A stretch of DNA of 64,000 nucleotides from Galbibacter sp038433465 (GCF_038433465.1 NZ_JAESVF010000001.1:248001-312000), one strand, 5' to 3'. Shown: positions 37,232 through 46,905, numbered from the stretch's first letter. Numbers and translations: made by a program. Notes: generated by a model from the letters alone, not told the origin.

Positions 37232-37471
37232 ATGACGTCGGAAGAAGTTAAATTAAACGTACAAAAAGCCCTCGAAGAAATCAGACCGTTTTTAGAGAGC
37301 GACGGCGGAAACATTAGCCTTGTTTCCATCGACAACGATAAAGTAGTAAACGTTAGACTCGAAGGGGCTTGCGTAGGGTGCAGTGTAAACCAAATGACCC
37401 TAAAAAGTGGTGTGGAAATGACCATTAAAAAGTACGTTCCGCAGATAGAGCAAGTAATAAACGTAGAATAA
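37232..37471 (+). CDS. NifU C-terminal-domain Fe-S scaffold protein
   Basis: Small protein of 79 residues made only of the NifU-C/Nfu domain. The cluster-binding CxxC is in LEGACVGCSVNQMTLKSGVE, and the N-terminal ALEEIRPFLESDGGNISLV is diagnostic. It holds a [4Fe-4S] or [2Fe-2S] cluster between subunits and hands it to target proteins. Tight linkage to mrp, and a nearby ferredoxin and its reductase, form an iron-sulfur neighbourhood. Confidence 0.93.
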   Translation: MTSEEVKLNVQKALEEIRPFLESDGGNISLVSIDNDKVVNVRLEGACVGCSVNQMTLKSGVEMTIKKYVPQIEQVINVE

Positions 37472-37612
37472 TTTGGGCGTATTTCTATGAGACTTCAACA
37501 GTAACGCATTTAGCTACTTCTCAAATAGTCTCATAGAAACCGGGCTTTTGCCACTCGCTTTTTAGAAATATTCTTTTCTAAAAGAGCTCAAACAAAGGCG
37601 CAATCCCTTACG
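37472..37612. repeat. Palindromic intergenic repeat element
   Basis: Perfect 13-bp inverted repeat TTTCTATGAGACT (37482-37494 / 37527-37539). It is followed by a GGGCTTTTGCCACTCGC segment, an internal TTTTTAGAAA / TTTCTAAAA stem, and GGCGCAATCCCTTACGC. The GGGCGT...GGGCTTT...GCGCAATCCCT layout resembles dispersed non-coding elements I recall from other Flavobacteriaceae. No reading frame is present. Confidence 0.65.
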
Positions 37613-37676
37613 CAAAAAAGATTACAATAAATAAAGCAATCGTTTTAAAACTTTTGCCTTCAAATGTTATTTTCGA

Positions 37677-38729
37677 ATGATTCAAACAGACATCCTCATC
37701 ATCGGTGCTGGTCCTACAGGACTATTTACTGTTTTTGAAGCTGGTCTTCTAAAACTAAAATGTCATCTTATCGATGCGCTTCCGCAACCTGGCGGGCAGT
37801 GTTCCGAAATCTATCCTAAAAAACCAATTTACGATATCCCAGGATTTCCAGAAGTTTTAGCAGGCGATTTGGTAGACAACCTTATGAAGCAAATCGAATC
37901 GTTCGAACCTGGTTTTACCCTTGGAGAAAGAGCAGAAACCATAGAAAAGCAAGACGACGATTCTTTTATTGTTACCACCAACAAAGGCACCAAGCATCAA
38001 GCAAAAGTAGTTGCTATTGCTGGCGGATTAGGAAGTTTTGAGCCGAGAAAACCTCAGCTCGAAAACATCGAAAAATTTGAAGATAACGGAGTAGAATATA
38101 TTATTCGCGATCCAGAAATTTACCGCGATAAAAAAGTTGCCATTGCTGGCGGAGGTGATTCTGCTTTAGACTGGAGTATCTTCTTAGCCGATGTTGCCAA
38201 AGAAGTAACTCTCATTCATCGAAGAAACGAATTTAGAGGCGCCCTCGATTCCGTAGAAAAAGTAGAAGAACTAAAAAAATTAGGCAAAATTAATCTCGTC
38301 ACGCCTGCAGAAGTTACCGCCTTAAAAGGAAACGAGAAACTCGAAAGCATTACCATCAAACAAAATGAAAACGAGTTTGATTTAGCACTCGACCATTTTA
38401 TTCCACTTTTCGGACTTTCGCCAAAATTAGGTCCTATTGCCAATTGGGGACTCGAAATCGAGAAAAATGCTATTAAAGTTGATAATACGCTAGACTATCA
38501 AACAAACATTCCGGGTATCTACGCTATTGGCGATGTAAACACTTATCCTGGGAAATTAAAACTTATTTTATGTGGTTTCCACGAAGCTACTTTAATGTGC
38601 CAAAGTGCCTACAAACGTATTTTTCCAGATAAAAAATACGTAATGAAATACACTACCGTAAGCGGTGTAGACGGCTTTGATGGCACACGAAAAGAAGCTG
38701 AAAAGCCTGTAGTAAAATCAATCAATTAA
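37677..38729 (+). CDS. Ferredoxin--NADP+ reductase, thioredoxin-reductase-like type
   Basis: Flavoprotein of 350 residues. The FAD-binding LIIGAGPTGLFTVFEAG (near residue 6), PQPGGQCSEIYPKKPIYDIPG, the NADPH site VAIAGGGDSALDW and the C-terminal FAD motif GIYAIGDVNTYPGKLKLI are present. The CxxC pair of true thioredoxin reductases is missing, which places it with TrxR-like ferredoxin reductases. It probably passes electrons to the 2Fe-2S ferredoxin encoded 79 bp downstream. The long C-terminal tail (YTTVSGVDGFDGTRKEAEK) is typical of this class. Confidence 0.92.
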   Translation: MIQTDILIIGAGPTGLFTVFEAGLLKLKCHLIDALPQPGGQCSEIYPKKPIYDIPGFPEVLAGDLVDNLMKQIESFEPGFTLGERAETIEKQDDDSFIVTTNKGTKHQAKVVAIAGGLGSFEPRKPQLENIEKFEDNGVEYIIRDPEIYRDKKVAIAGGGDSALDWSIFLADVAKEVTLIHRRNEFRGALDSVEKVEELKKLGKINLVTPAEVTALKGNEKLESITIKQNENEFDLALDHFIPLFGLSPKLGPIANWGLEIEKNAIKVDNTLDYQTNIPGIYAIGDVNTYPGKLKLILCGFHEATLMCQSAYKRIFPDKKYVMKYTTVSGVDGFDGTRKEAEKPVVKSIN

Positions 38730-38779
38730 AAACCTACTAATTTAGTAGAGTAATTGTAGTTTTTCAAGGAAGTTTTATC

Positions 38780-38787
38780 TATTTTTG
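38780..38787 (+). promoter_or_regulatory. -7 promoter element of ferredoxin gene
   Basis: TATTTTTG matches TAnnTTTG, 21 bp before the ferredoxin ATG. Confidence 0.6.
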
Positions 38788-38808
38788 CAGTTTTAAATTA
38801 AAAATATA

Positions 38809-39138
38809 ATGTCCGATATTACTATCAAAATAACCGACCGAGAAGGTGTTGTACATCAGGTAGAAGCGCCAATCGACATGGCTATGAATTTAATGGAAGT
38901 GGTACGCTCCTACGAACTTGCTCCAGAAGGAACCATTGGTGTTTGTGGAGGGATGGCAATGTGTGCATCATGCCAATGCTATGTAACCTCAGACCATACG
39001 CTACCAGAAATGAGCTACGATGAAGATTTAATGCTTGCAGAAGCATTTAATGTTAAAGACAATAGCCGACTAGGGTGCCAAATTCAAATGACAGACGATT
39101 TAGACGGACTCGAAGTAGAACTTGCTCCAGAGGTGTAA
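38809..39138 (+). CDS. 2Fe-2S ferredoxin (adrenodoxin type)
   Basis: Electron carrier of 109 residues. Cluster ligands are Cys46, Cys52, Cys55 and Cys90, in the C-x5-C-x2-C...C pattern of adrenodoxin-like ferredoxins. The segment MNLMEVVRSYELAPEGTIGVCGG and the C-terminal LGCQIQMTDDLDGLEVELAPEV are characteristic. Its own promoter, and a reductase gene just upstream, suggest the two proteins form a redox pair; the final acceptor is unknown. A strong terminator follows. Confidence 0.94.
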   Translation: MSDITIKITDREGVVHQVEAPIDMAMNLMEVVRSYELAPEGTIGVCGGMAMCASCQCYVTSDHTLPEMSYDEDLMLAEAFNVKDNSRLGCQIQMTDDLDGLEVELAPEV

Positions 39139-39163
39139 AACACACGCTGTAACAATACAATTT

Positions 39164-39201
39164 AAAATGCAAATTCAGATTTTTCAGAATTTGCATTTTT
39201 T
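39164..39201 (+). terminator. Rho-independent terminator after ferredoxin gene
   Basis: Perfect 13-bp stem AAAATGCAAATTC / GAATTTGCATTTT followed by a T run. Confidence 0.9.
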
Positions 39202-39202
39202 A

Positions 39203-39490
39203 TATAACGTGAGTTCGACATTAGAATAATAAATATGTAATAAAATTGACCTATTTAAAAAGTATTGAAAATCAAGGAAGCAGCGTGGGTTAAAAGATAA
39301 AAAACTGTTTGAGCAGAGCGAGTTCTTTTTTATCTGTGGCGGTTGTTTCCGTAGATTTTCTGATGCTTTTTAAATCAGTCTTGACTTTTTTGTTTCGTTT
39401 TTGTGTCAAGACAAAAATGAAAGCATTTTTGAATAACTGAAATACATTTAGTTAAAACTACAATGTATAGACATATAGAGCAAACTGAGG
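39203..39490. repeat. Non-coding repeat-like region with inverted repeats
   Basis: No gene is seen in these 288 bases. Perfect arms GTCTTGAC (39378-39385) and GTCAAGAC (39405-39412) enclose a T-rich loop. Upstream is an AAAACTGTTTGAGC...GCGAGTTCTTTTT segment. The layout resembles conserved non-coding elements I recall from other Flavobacteriaceae. Confidence 0.5.
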
Positions 39491-40198
39491 TTATTTAATA
39501 TAATTCTTCTGGCGAATTTCAAACAAAATTTGCGTTACAAAACTACTATACGCTTCTTTGGAAGGATGCAACCCATCGGAAGCTACTAAAGTTTCATTTT
39601 TAAGTCCTAAGCGAGAAATATCAGTTATATTAACAAAGCTCACCCCTGCTCTTTCTGCTGTACGCTTTGCAAAGACATTGTACGCATCTATTTCCGAAGA
39701 AATCATTTCTGTATTTCCTTTTTGCTGACCGAAAGGCGTGTAGGCATAATCAGGAATAGAAACAACAATAACTTTTTTTATATCGCCACTTGCAAGCTGA
39801 ATTGCTTTTTGAAGAAGCGCAGGAAAATCTTCTTCATATAAAGAAAAATCTTTGCCTTGATATTGATTGTTCACTCCGATTAAAAGCGTAACCAAATCGA
39901 AATTTGCAGTAGGTTTTTCGTCTTTAATCGCCTGAATAAGATTGGAAGTTGTCCACCCTGTTTTGGCGATGACTTCCAAATTTACTTTCGCATTGTAATC
40001 TTCCGCAATTTTAGCCATTAACTGTATCGGAAAACTACAACTCTCGCACACACTTTCGCCAATAGTGTAACTATCGCCAAGTGCTAAATAATTTAAACTT
40101 TTATTTTCTGAAACAGACTGATTCGCTACTGAAGTTTGTTGGGTTTTACACCCTACAAACAACAAAACAACTACTAAAAGGCTATAGTATTTTTTCAT
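39491..40198 (-). CDS. SGNH/GDSL hydrolase lipoprotein
   Basis: Exported lipoprotein esterase of 235 residues with lipobox FVGC (Cys17). All SGNH blocks are visible: block I ALGDSYTIGE with the nucleophile Ser, block III LLIGVNNQ with the oxyanion Asn, and block V SDGLHPSKE with the catalytic Asp and His. It probably removes acyl or acetyl groups from a lipid or glycan; the substrate is unknown. A pair of cysteines (CESC) may form a disulfide. It stands alone between a repeat region and a DUF3050 gene. Confidence 0.9.
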   Translation of the reverse strand: MKKYYSLLVVVLLFVGCKTQQTSVANQSVSENKSLNYLALGDSYTIGESVCESCSFPIQLMAKIAEDYNAKVNLEVIAKTGWTTSNLIQAIKDEKPTANFDLVTLLIGVNNQYQGKDFSLYEEDFPALLQKAIQLASGDIKKVIVVSIPDYAYTPFGQQKGNTEMISSEIDAYNVFAKRTAERAGVSFVNITDISRLGLKNETLVASDGLHPSKEAYSSFVTQILFEIRQKNYIK

Positions 40199-40300
40199 TT
40201 GTTTTAAATTTTATGTAGGTATAGGGCGTATAAATAAAGCTGTTTAGCTTCACTCTGCAATTTACTATTATTTGAACAATTAGCAGGGAATTAATTTAAT

Positions 40301-41080
40301 TTACGCATGAGTTTGCACGTTAATTTCAGCTAAAATTCCATCCCAAAGTACAATTCGCTTTTCCAGAGAAGCTATAGCAACCGCCTGTACTTCCTCCCAT
40401 TTTTCTGTGTCGTTTCCGCAGAGTTCTTCAACCATTTTGTACGCCAATGGCCCATGTGTATCACCATCAACTTCAATATGTCTTTCAAAATAATACACCA
40501 ATTTTTTCAAATTAATTGAAGGATACTCTTGTTGCATGTCTTTTAAAATTGCCGTAAACATATCTGGAATTAAATCTTCACGACCAAAAGTGAAAGCAGC
40601 AGCAATTTTATGCGGTTTGCCTTCAGCAATTAATTGAAATGTAAACTGTAAAAACTCTTTTATTGAATTGGGTAAATTACTACTTTCTAAAACCCTTTGT
40701 ACACTGTCAACATCGGTTAATTGCGAAACAAAACTGTTGATTTGAGTAGTTGAAGCGCCACAAACATCCATTGCCTCCAAATACATTTCATAATGACTTT
40801 TATACAATCCTTCGTCATCAACATCGGTTTCTTCACCTAAAACAATTTCATTTATTAAATATCTTGTTACAGGATTTCCAACAGGTTTCCACGGCAAAGT
40901 TGTACAAGTTAAATTGTTTTGAAGAGCTTTTAAAAGCGACATAAAATCCCAAACAGCAAACACATGGTGTTTTAAAAAGGTCTGTAAATCTTCTGGTGAT
41001 TGAATGTTTTTATACAAAGAATGTGCTAATAATTTTTCTCTTTGAACTTGTATTTGTTGGTTTACACTGTCTATATTCAT
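40301..41080 (-). CDS. DUF3050 protein (heme-oxygenase-like fold)
   Basis: Protein of 259 residues of the DUF3050 family, all-helical. The conserved HHVFAVWDFMSLLKALQ, NEIVLGEETD and YYFERHIEVDGDTHGPLA segments supply Glu, His and Asp residues arranged as in heme-oxygenase-like metal oxidases, so metal binding is plausible. No reaction is established for this family as far as I know. It is divergent from the TPR histidine kinase and has its own promoter (TATCTTTG on the minus strand at 41140-41133). Confidence 0.82.
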   Translation of the reverse strand: MNIDSVNQQIQVQREKLLAHSLYKNIQSPEDLQTFLKHHVFAVWDFMSLLKALQNNLTCTTLPWKPVGNPVTRYLINEIVLGEETDVDDEGLYKSHYEMYLEAMDVCGASTTQINSFVSQLTDVDSVQRVLESSNLPNSIKEFLQFTFQLIAEGKPHKIAAAFTFGREDLIPDMFTAILKDMQQEYPSINLKKLVYYFERHIEVDGDTHGPLAYKMVEELCGNDTEKWEEVQAVAIASLEKRIVLWDGILAEINVQTHA

Positions 41081-41132
41081 AACAATTAAAAGGTTTTACA
41101 GCTGTTGATTTTAGCCACAAAATTAATGTTGG

Positions 41133-41140
41133 CAAAGATA
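41133..41140 (-). promoter_or_regulatory. -7 promoter element of DUF3050 gene
   Basis: TATCTTTG on the minus strand fits TAnnTTTG, 53 bp before the start codon. The remainder of the 41081-41369 gap is AT-rich and holds nothing else recognised. Confidence 0.55.
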
Positions 41141-41369
41141 AAACCCATAGTTCAAAAACTAACAACATTATATAATTAGTTTAACAAAATCCTGCTGAAT
41201 TGGTTAAAAATATAGCCTCAACATAACTTCCATATTTTAAGCATATAAACCAAATTATATTTATTTAAGCGTAGGAAATTATCTAAATTTTAGCAAATTA
41301 TCTATTTTATACTTAATATTGAACTTTAAAATTGACACACATCAGTTTTTAAGTCTTTAAAAAGGTTGT

Positions 41370-43388
41370 ATGCTGAAAAAATTCCTATTACTCTTACTTG
41401 TTATGTACGCACCATATTGCATGTCGCAATACAGTGTGAGCAAGGCTTTCTACGACAAAGTAGAAGACACTTTAAAACCTGCAAATAGAGAAAATATCAA
41501 GCTGATGGAGCTTTTACGGATGATAGACCACAACTCTTTATTTTATCCTGAATTTGATAGAGAAAAGGATTCGCTCATCGAAATTATTAAGAAAAACACT
41601 GCTCCACTTTCAACCGACGATAAAATTGATGCGTATTTTATGTTGATGCTGTACAATTTTAATCACAACCACACCGATACTACACAAACGCTCAAGTACG
41701 GAGATTCAGTAAAAATGTTGGTTCAGGAAAAAGAAAAAGGACATTTTTATCAGCTTTTTATAAGAAATGCAATCGAGGCTGTTCACGATATTGGCGCCAA
41801 CAGATACGGAAAAGCCATCGAACGACTAAACACCATTATAGAAGATGCCGACAAGGTTGAATATCCAGAGTATTTGGCAAATGTATATTCGTCGCTTTCG
41901 TTTGCTTATTTTCAAACTTTTCAGTTTAAAGAAGCTATAGAAAGTTATAAAAAAACCGATTCTGTAGCGCAACTTTATTCCACTTCAATGTTTAAAGACC
42001 ATATCCGAACCTATGCGAAAGACAAAGAAGTAGAAGCGCCCATTTTAAAGTATATTGACACCAGAGATAGTTTGGTTCTAAAAGAAGCTGAAGAAACTTT
42101 TCAGAAACATAAAAACATTTACCAATCTAAAACAAACGATTGGGACGACATGTACTATTTGAGAGCATCTTATATTGCCTACCTCAACAAAGATTTTGAA
42201 AAAGCCGATAGTCTATTCAGTAAAGTTAATACAGAAGCTTTAATACATAATGAATACTTGATCTCCCCATACCCAATAAACATAATACAGGCACTGTTGC
42301 AAGTTCACAAAGGGCAATTGGAAGAAGCTTATAGTTTTACCAAAAATGAAGAGATTAACAACCCTGTGGAAAACTTGTACAAAGAGCTTCTTATAAAAGC
42401 ACTTTACAAAGCCTATTTAAAAAAGGGAGATATCGATAAAGCCGACTTTTTACACGAGCAAGAGCACGAAACTGCTATTACGCAAAATATCTACAAATAC
42501 CAAGGGATGATTGCAAATGCTGAAAAAAAATACAACGCTCACTCCAAAGAGCTCAAAATATTAGAACTCGAAAATCATATTCAAGAGGATAGAAACAGAA
42601 ACATTATTTTGTACGCTACGACTACACTTTTGATTTTACTGATTATTGGAATTGGAGTGATAAGAGCCAAAGAAAGCCGAATTAAAAGATTGATAGACGA
42701 AGAAGTTTACAACAAACGTATTCGCTTACTCGAGGAATCATTAGAGGATGTAGACCGTAAAATGAAGGACAACCGTAAAGAAATTGGCGAGCAAATACAC
42801 AATGAATATTTAGGAAATTTACTTGCCCTAAAATATTTGGTAACCGATTATAGAGATAAAGCCACCATCCAAAAAAACATCGATAAGTTGAATGTAATTA
42901 TTGATGAAGTGGATGCGCTTTACCAAGAATCTAGAAGCTTTTCGCATCAATTAATACACGGAAAAGATGAAAATATCTCTTTAAATATTGTTGAATATTT
43001 AGACAGTTTACAATCTCGATTTGAAGAAGTCGGACTTTTAAAAATTCATTTATTACTCAACAACGAAGCCAAAGAAAAGCTCACAAGCATCCTTTCTTCA
43101 GAACAACAACAAACGGTTTTTCATCTATTAAAAGAAACCATTTCGAACACCATTAAACACGCAGATGCCAAAAATTTAAGCATTGCCATTAGGTTTACCG
43201 ATACAACTTGTGCTTTGGTATTAGAAAATGATGGCGTAAAAAGCATCGCGAAAAAATCGAGTAAAGGTGTCGGACTTGAAAGCTTAAAACAACGCTTTAA
43301 TAAAATTAACGGGAATATCGATTTTTCTTTAAACGCAAGCGGATTCAAAACGGAGGCTTCATTTCCGCTACAAAACGAAACTGTTTAA
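41370..43388 (+). CDS. TPR-containing sensor histidine kinase
   Basis: Signal-transduction kinase of 672 residues. A signal peptide is followed by a periplasmic helical-repeat (TPR-like) sensor region (about 20-400), one transmembrane helix (about 408-428; IILYATTTLLILLIIGIGVI), a coiled coil, and a HisKA_3-like dimerisation helix with GEQIHNEYLGNLLALK, where the His is the likely phospho-site. The ATPase domain has LLKETISNTIKHADAKN and GVGLESLKQRFNKING. This is the architecture of LuxR-partnered kinases, but no response regulator gene lies beside it, so it is an orphan here. It converges on a DUF4407 gene with a 2-bp gap. Confidence 0.87.
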   Translation: MLKKFLLLLLVMYAPYCMSQYSVSKAFYDKVEDTLKPANRENIKLMELLRMIDHNSLFYPEFDREKDSLIEIIKKNTAPLSTDDKIDAYFMLMLYNFNHNHTDTTQTLKYGDSVKMLVQEKEKGHFYQLFIRNAIEAVHDIGANRYGKAIERLNTIIEDADKVEYPEYLANVYSSLSFAYFQTFQFKEAIESYKKTDSVAQLYSTSMFKDHIRTYAKDKEVEAPILKYIDTRDSLVLKEAEETFQKHKNIYQSKTNDWDDMYYLRASYIAYLNKDFEKADSLFSKVNTEALIHNEYLISPYPINIIQALLQVHKGQLEEAYSFTKNEEINNPVENLYKELLIKALYKAYLKKGDIDKADFLHEQEHETAITQNIYKYQGMIANAEKKYNAHSKELKILELENHIQEDRNRNIILYATTTLLILLIIGIGVIRAKESRIKRLIDEEVYNKRIRLLEESLEDVDRKMKDNRKEIGEQIHNEYLGNLLALKYLVTDYRDKATIQKNIDKLNVIIDEVDALYQESRSFSHQLIHGKDENISLNIVEYLDSLQSRFEEVGLLKIHLLLNNEAKEKLTSILSSEQQQTVFHLLKETISNTIKHADAKNLSIAIRFTDTTCALVLENDGVKSIAKKSSKGVGLESLKQRFNKINGNIDFSLNASGFKTEASFPLQNETV

Positions 43389-43390
43389 CA

Positions 43391-44491
43391 TTACAAGTTT
43401 CCCTTTTGTTGTTTGTAAAAAGCATCTGCTTGGAGTTGCATCACCTCTCTGGCTATTTTCTTTTTATAAGAATATAATTCTTCTTCCGCAGATAAATCTT
43501 CATAAACTTTATCATTAATTTCGGCATCTGCTACGAGTTGTTTTTCTCTTTGATAGGCTTTTTGCGTCGCCCAACTTTTTACCAAATCTTCTTCGTCTTG
43601 CAACTTTATATCGTACACCCCTCTAGGCGCTAACAACTTTGAAAAGATTGGAGTTGTTTCAATCGCTAAAAACAGTAGAAATATAAAAAATGAAGGAAGC
43701 CACGGCAACTTATCTAACGCATTTAATCGCGCCATTAAACCATCAAATCCGTCGATAACTGGTTGAGTAGTCGAAACTTTTTCTTTTAACTGAGCGTCCA
43801 AAGCCAATAATTGCGCTTCTTTCTCGGCTATTTTGGCTTGATTGGCAACTTTTAACTCTTGCAAAGACGCCAATGCAGTATCGTGTTTTTCACGCTTCTC
43901 TTTATAAACAGGCCCTTTTCCTAACTTCAAAGTTCCTTCTCGCCCTTCCGCTTCAGCAATATAAGTTTCATACAACGAATTTACCTCATCTTCTTTGGTT
44001 GTAATTTCTTTTTTTAACTGAAGAATATCTGCCTGTATCTTTTCAATTTCAGGAGTAAATTGTAAACCTATTTGCGATTGGTTATCGAGTGTTAACTGAT
44101 TTTTTTCTTCTAATAAAACACGATCTATTTCCTTCTGAAAAATCTTCAACTCTAAGGGTTTTGCAATTACAATTGCAATTATAACCGCCAATAGCAACCT
44201 TGGTAACCCCTGAAGAAATTCAGTTTTAAAATCTCCACTTTTTTTAATGGTCGAAACAATAAACCTGTCTAAATTAAAAATTAACAAGCCCCAAACGAGT
44301 CCAAAAAAAGTAGCGATATAAACCGAATCGAAAACAGTATAAAGTGCGTAACTAGACGCAATGAAAGCCATTATTGCAGTAAAAAATACAGTACCACCGA
44401 TTCCTGCTTGTTTTATTTGTTCGGATTTTGGGCATTGCAAAAGCAAATCGGTGTCTGCGCCAGCACACATCCAGAAAAAGTTTTTTATCAT
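43391..44491 (-). CDS. DUF4407 membrane protein
   Basis: Membrane protein of 366 residues. It opens with the family segment FFWMCAGADTDLLLQCP. About four transmembrane helices (about 30-50, 57-77, 95-115 and 270-290) bracket a long charged coiled coil (about 125-240) rich in Glu, Lys and Gln. A DRFIVSTIKKSG motif follows the second helix. Function is unknown; the layout suggests a membrane-tethered structural or signalling rod. Confidence 0.85.
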   Translation of the reverse strand: MIKNFFWMCAGADTDLLLQCPKSEQIKQAGIGGTVFFTAIMAFIASSYALYTVFDSVYIATFFGLVWGLLIFNLDRFIVSTIKKSGDFKTEFLQGLPRLLLAVIIAIVIAKPLELKIFQKEIDRVLLEEKNQLTLDNQSQIGLQFTPEIEKIQADILQLKKEITTKEDEVNSLYETYIAEAEGREGTLKLGKGPVYKEKREKHDTALASLQELKVANQAKIAEKEAQLLALDAQLKEKVSTTQPVIDGFDGLMARLNALDKLPWLPSFFIFLLFLAIETTPIFSKLLAPRGVYDIKLQDEEDLVKSWATQKAYQREKQLVADAEINDKVYEDLSAEEELYSYKKKIAREVMQLQADAFYKQQKGNL

Positions 44492-44594
44492 AACATAGTC
44501 GATTTTAGATTGATGCTATATATAACGCTAAAACCTTGTATTTGTTACAATAATTTTCATTTTATTAAAATATTTTACTGAAAATCAGCAGTAT

Positions 44595-44634
44595 AAAAAA
44601 AGGAAGCAAAATAAATATTTTTGCTCCCTTTTTG
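44595..44634 (-). terminator. Terminator of DPP-IV gene
   Basis: On the minus strand an imperfect stem (AAAAAGGGAGCAAAA / TTTTGCTTCCTTTTT, one mismatch) ends in a T run just after the peptidase stop. Confidence 0.85.
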
Positions 44635-44658
44635 AATAAACCAACTTAAAACTGTTTG

Positions 44659-46893
44659 CTATTTGTTATGCTTCAACAAATAATTTGTAATTAACGTATA
44701 TAAATGTCTTGATGTATTTTGACCTTCGTTTATACTGTGAGAACGGTTTGGATAAACCATTAAATCGAATTGCTTGTTTTGCTTAACCAATTCGTTAATT
44801 AAATATTCCATGCTTTGGTAATGCACATTATCATCGCCCGTTCCATGAACTACCAATAAGTTCCCTTCTAGATTTTTAGCGTAGGTTATAGGCGAACCTG
44901 CAATAAAGTCTTCTTTATTTTCTTGTGGTAAGCCCATATAGCGTTCTTGATATACATTATCGTACAACAATTGGTTAGAAACTGCCGCCACTGCTATACC
45001 TGTTTTATAAATTTCTGGATATTTAAACATTAAATTTAAGGTCATAGAACCGCCTCCGCTCCATCCCCAAACGGCAACTTTATCTGTGTCAATAAAGTCC
45101 CATTTTAAAACCTCTTTTGCTGCAAGTGCTTGGTCTTTGGTATTGATAACACCTACGTTTCTGTAAATAGATTTTCGCCACTTACTCCCTTTTAAAGTAG
45201 GTGTTCCTCGATTATCCATTTTTACAACAACAAACCCTTGTTGCGCTAAAAAAATATCGTACAACCCTATCCAACTATCTTTTGCTACTTGTCCCCAAGG
45301 TTCGCCATACACATTAAAAACAACAGGATATTTTTTTGTAGCATCAAAATCTTTTGGTTTTGTAATTCTCCCGTCAACTTCAATTCCTTCGGAAGTGGTC
45401 ACTTTAAAAAAAGTAGTTGTAGGAAGTGCAAGCGTTTGTAACTTTTCTTTTAAATGAGTGTTCCCCTCCAAAGTGATAACAGTTTCATGCTTTGGTAAAT
45501 CAATCAAACGGGTTGTTCTAGGCTCGTTTACATTGGTATGATGATGAATTGCATAAGCTCCGTTTGGAGCAACATCATAGGTGTTTATTCCGCTAAACGA
45601 CTGCGGAGTAATTCTCTTTAAAGTTCCTTTTCCGTTTAACGGAACAGTGTATAAATAACGTTGTGTTGCATCTTCTGGAGAAGCACTGAAAAACAATTTA
45701 TCTTTCGACACTGCATAAAATGAAGCTACATCGTAATCTCCAGGTGTTAGCACTGTTTTACTTCCGCTGGCAATATTCACTTTGTAAACATGTCGCCATC
45801 CGTCGGTTTCTGTCATTCTTAAAAAAGACGAATTGTTATCGGTTAGCAATAATTTATTTCCGTCCCATTGGTTTGCAGAAGCATCTGGGTAACCAATATC
45901 TACCCAAGTATCTTCTGTTTCAGTATAAATCTTTTTAACAGTATTTGTAGACGGTTGATACGTAAAAACATTTAATACATTTTGTTTTCTGTTTAATTGC
46001 TGAATAAGTAGCAAATCAGCATTTACCCATTGCATCCCAGGAATATAATGTTGTACAGGATCTCCTGGAACAGCAATCCATTGAATATTTTTTGAAGTTG
46101 TATTTACTACCGCCACTTTTGTGCTCGACGGGTCTTGCCCTACCTTTGGATATTGAACTGGAATTGGTTTTGAATAAATAGAATCGGTATTATTAATCAT
46201 ATAAAACGTTCCAATTTTGGATGCATCGAGTTGCCAAAAAGCAATTTGTTTTGCATCTGGACTCCATGAAAAACCATCGCGCATTCCAAACTCCTCTTCG
46301 TACACCCAATCGAAAGTTCCGTTAATGATATCTTTTGTTCCATCGGTTGTTAAGGCTGTTATTGCTCCAGTATTAAAATCTTCTTTATACAAATTGAAAT
46401 TCTGTACATAGGCAACATATTTATTGTCTCCCGAAAATTTAGCAAACATTAAAGACGATGATGGAAATTTAGCACCTATCTGCTTCAACGATTTTGTAGT
46501 GAAATCGTACACCCAATAATCTCCTTTTGTATTGGAACGCCAAACTCTGCTTGAATTTGTAAAAATAAGCACCTTGCTTTCGTCGTCGGACAGACTAAAA
46601 TTCTCGATACGCAATGCCTTGTCACTTCCTTTCGGTTTTAAGTCTTCCGCAGTAACAAAAACACTCTTCTCATTATTCTTACTTAAATATTTTATAAGTT
46701 GGTCTTCTCCCGCATTATTCCTTTCAATCGTTACAAATGCATCGCCGTTTGCAATCCAAGAAATAGGTCGCTGGTAAGAACCTCTAAACTCCGAAGAATT
46801 GTAAATTCTATCAAGCGTTAATTTGTCATCTTGCGCCGAAACCAACACAGGAATACTAATAAAAAGCGTAATGAGCCAAAAGTATTTTTTCAT
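44659..46893 (-). CDS. Dipeptidyl-peptidase IV (S9B prolyl peptidase)
   Basis: Exported serine peptidase of about 744 residues that releases X-Pro dipeptides. In order: signal peptide ending VSAQ; an eight-bladed beta-propeller (about 35-470) with the substrate N-terminus-anchoring glutamates in DWVYEEEF; and an alpha/beta-hydrolase domain with the nucleophile in VWGWSGGGSMTLN, Asp in HGTGDDNVHY and His in NRSHSI. A TTG two codons upstream is possible, but ATG at 46893 is preferred. It lies 12 bp after an aminopeptidase P gene, so the two proline-specific peptidases are likely co-expressed. Confidence 0.95.
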   Translation of the reverse strand: MKKYFWLITLFISIPVLVSAQDDKLTLDRIYNSSEFRGSYQRPISWIANGDAFVTIERNNAGEDQLIKYLSKNNEKSVFVTAEDLKPKGSDKALRIENFSLSDDESKVLIFTNSSRVWRSNTKGDYWVYDFTTKSLKQIGAKFPSSSLMFAKFSGDNKYVAYVQNFNLYKEDFNTGAITALTTDGTKDIINGTFDWVYEEEFGMRDGFSWSPDAKQIAFWQLDASKIGTFYMINNTDSIYSKPIPVQYPKVGQDPSSTKVAVVNTTSKNIQWIAVPGDPVQHYIPGMQWVNADLLLIQQLNRKQNVLNVFTYQPSTNTVKKIYTETEDTWVDIGYPDASANQWDGNKLLLTDNNSSFLRMTETDGWRHVYKVNIASGSKTVLTPGDYDVASFYAVSKDKLFFSASPEDATQRYLYTVPLNGKGTLKRITPQSFSGINTYDVAPNGAYAIHHHTNVNEPRTTRLIDLPKHETVITLEGNTHLKEKLQTLALPTTTFFKVTTSEGIEVDGRITKPKDFDATKKYPVVFNVYGEPWGQVAKDSWIGLYDIFLAQQGFVVVKMDNRGTPTLKGSKWRKSIYRNVGVINTKDQALAAKEVLKWDFIDTDKVAVWGWSGGGSMTLNLMFKYPEIYKTGIAVAAVSNQLLYDNVYQERYMGLPQENKEDFIAGSPITYAKNLEGNLLVVHGTGDDNVHYQSMEYLINELVKQNKQFDLMVYPNRSHSINEGQNTSRHLYTLITNYLLKHNK

Positions 46894-46905
46894 TTTCAAT
46901 TTGTT

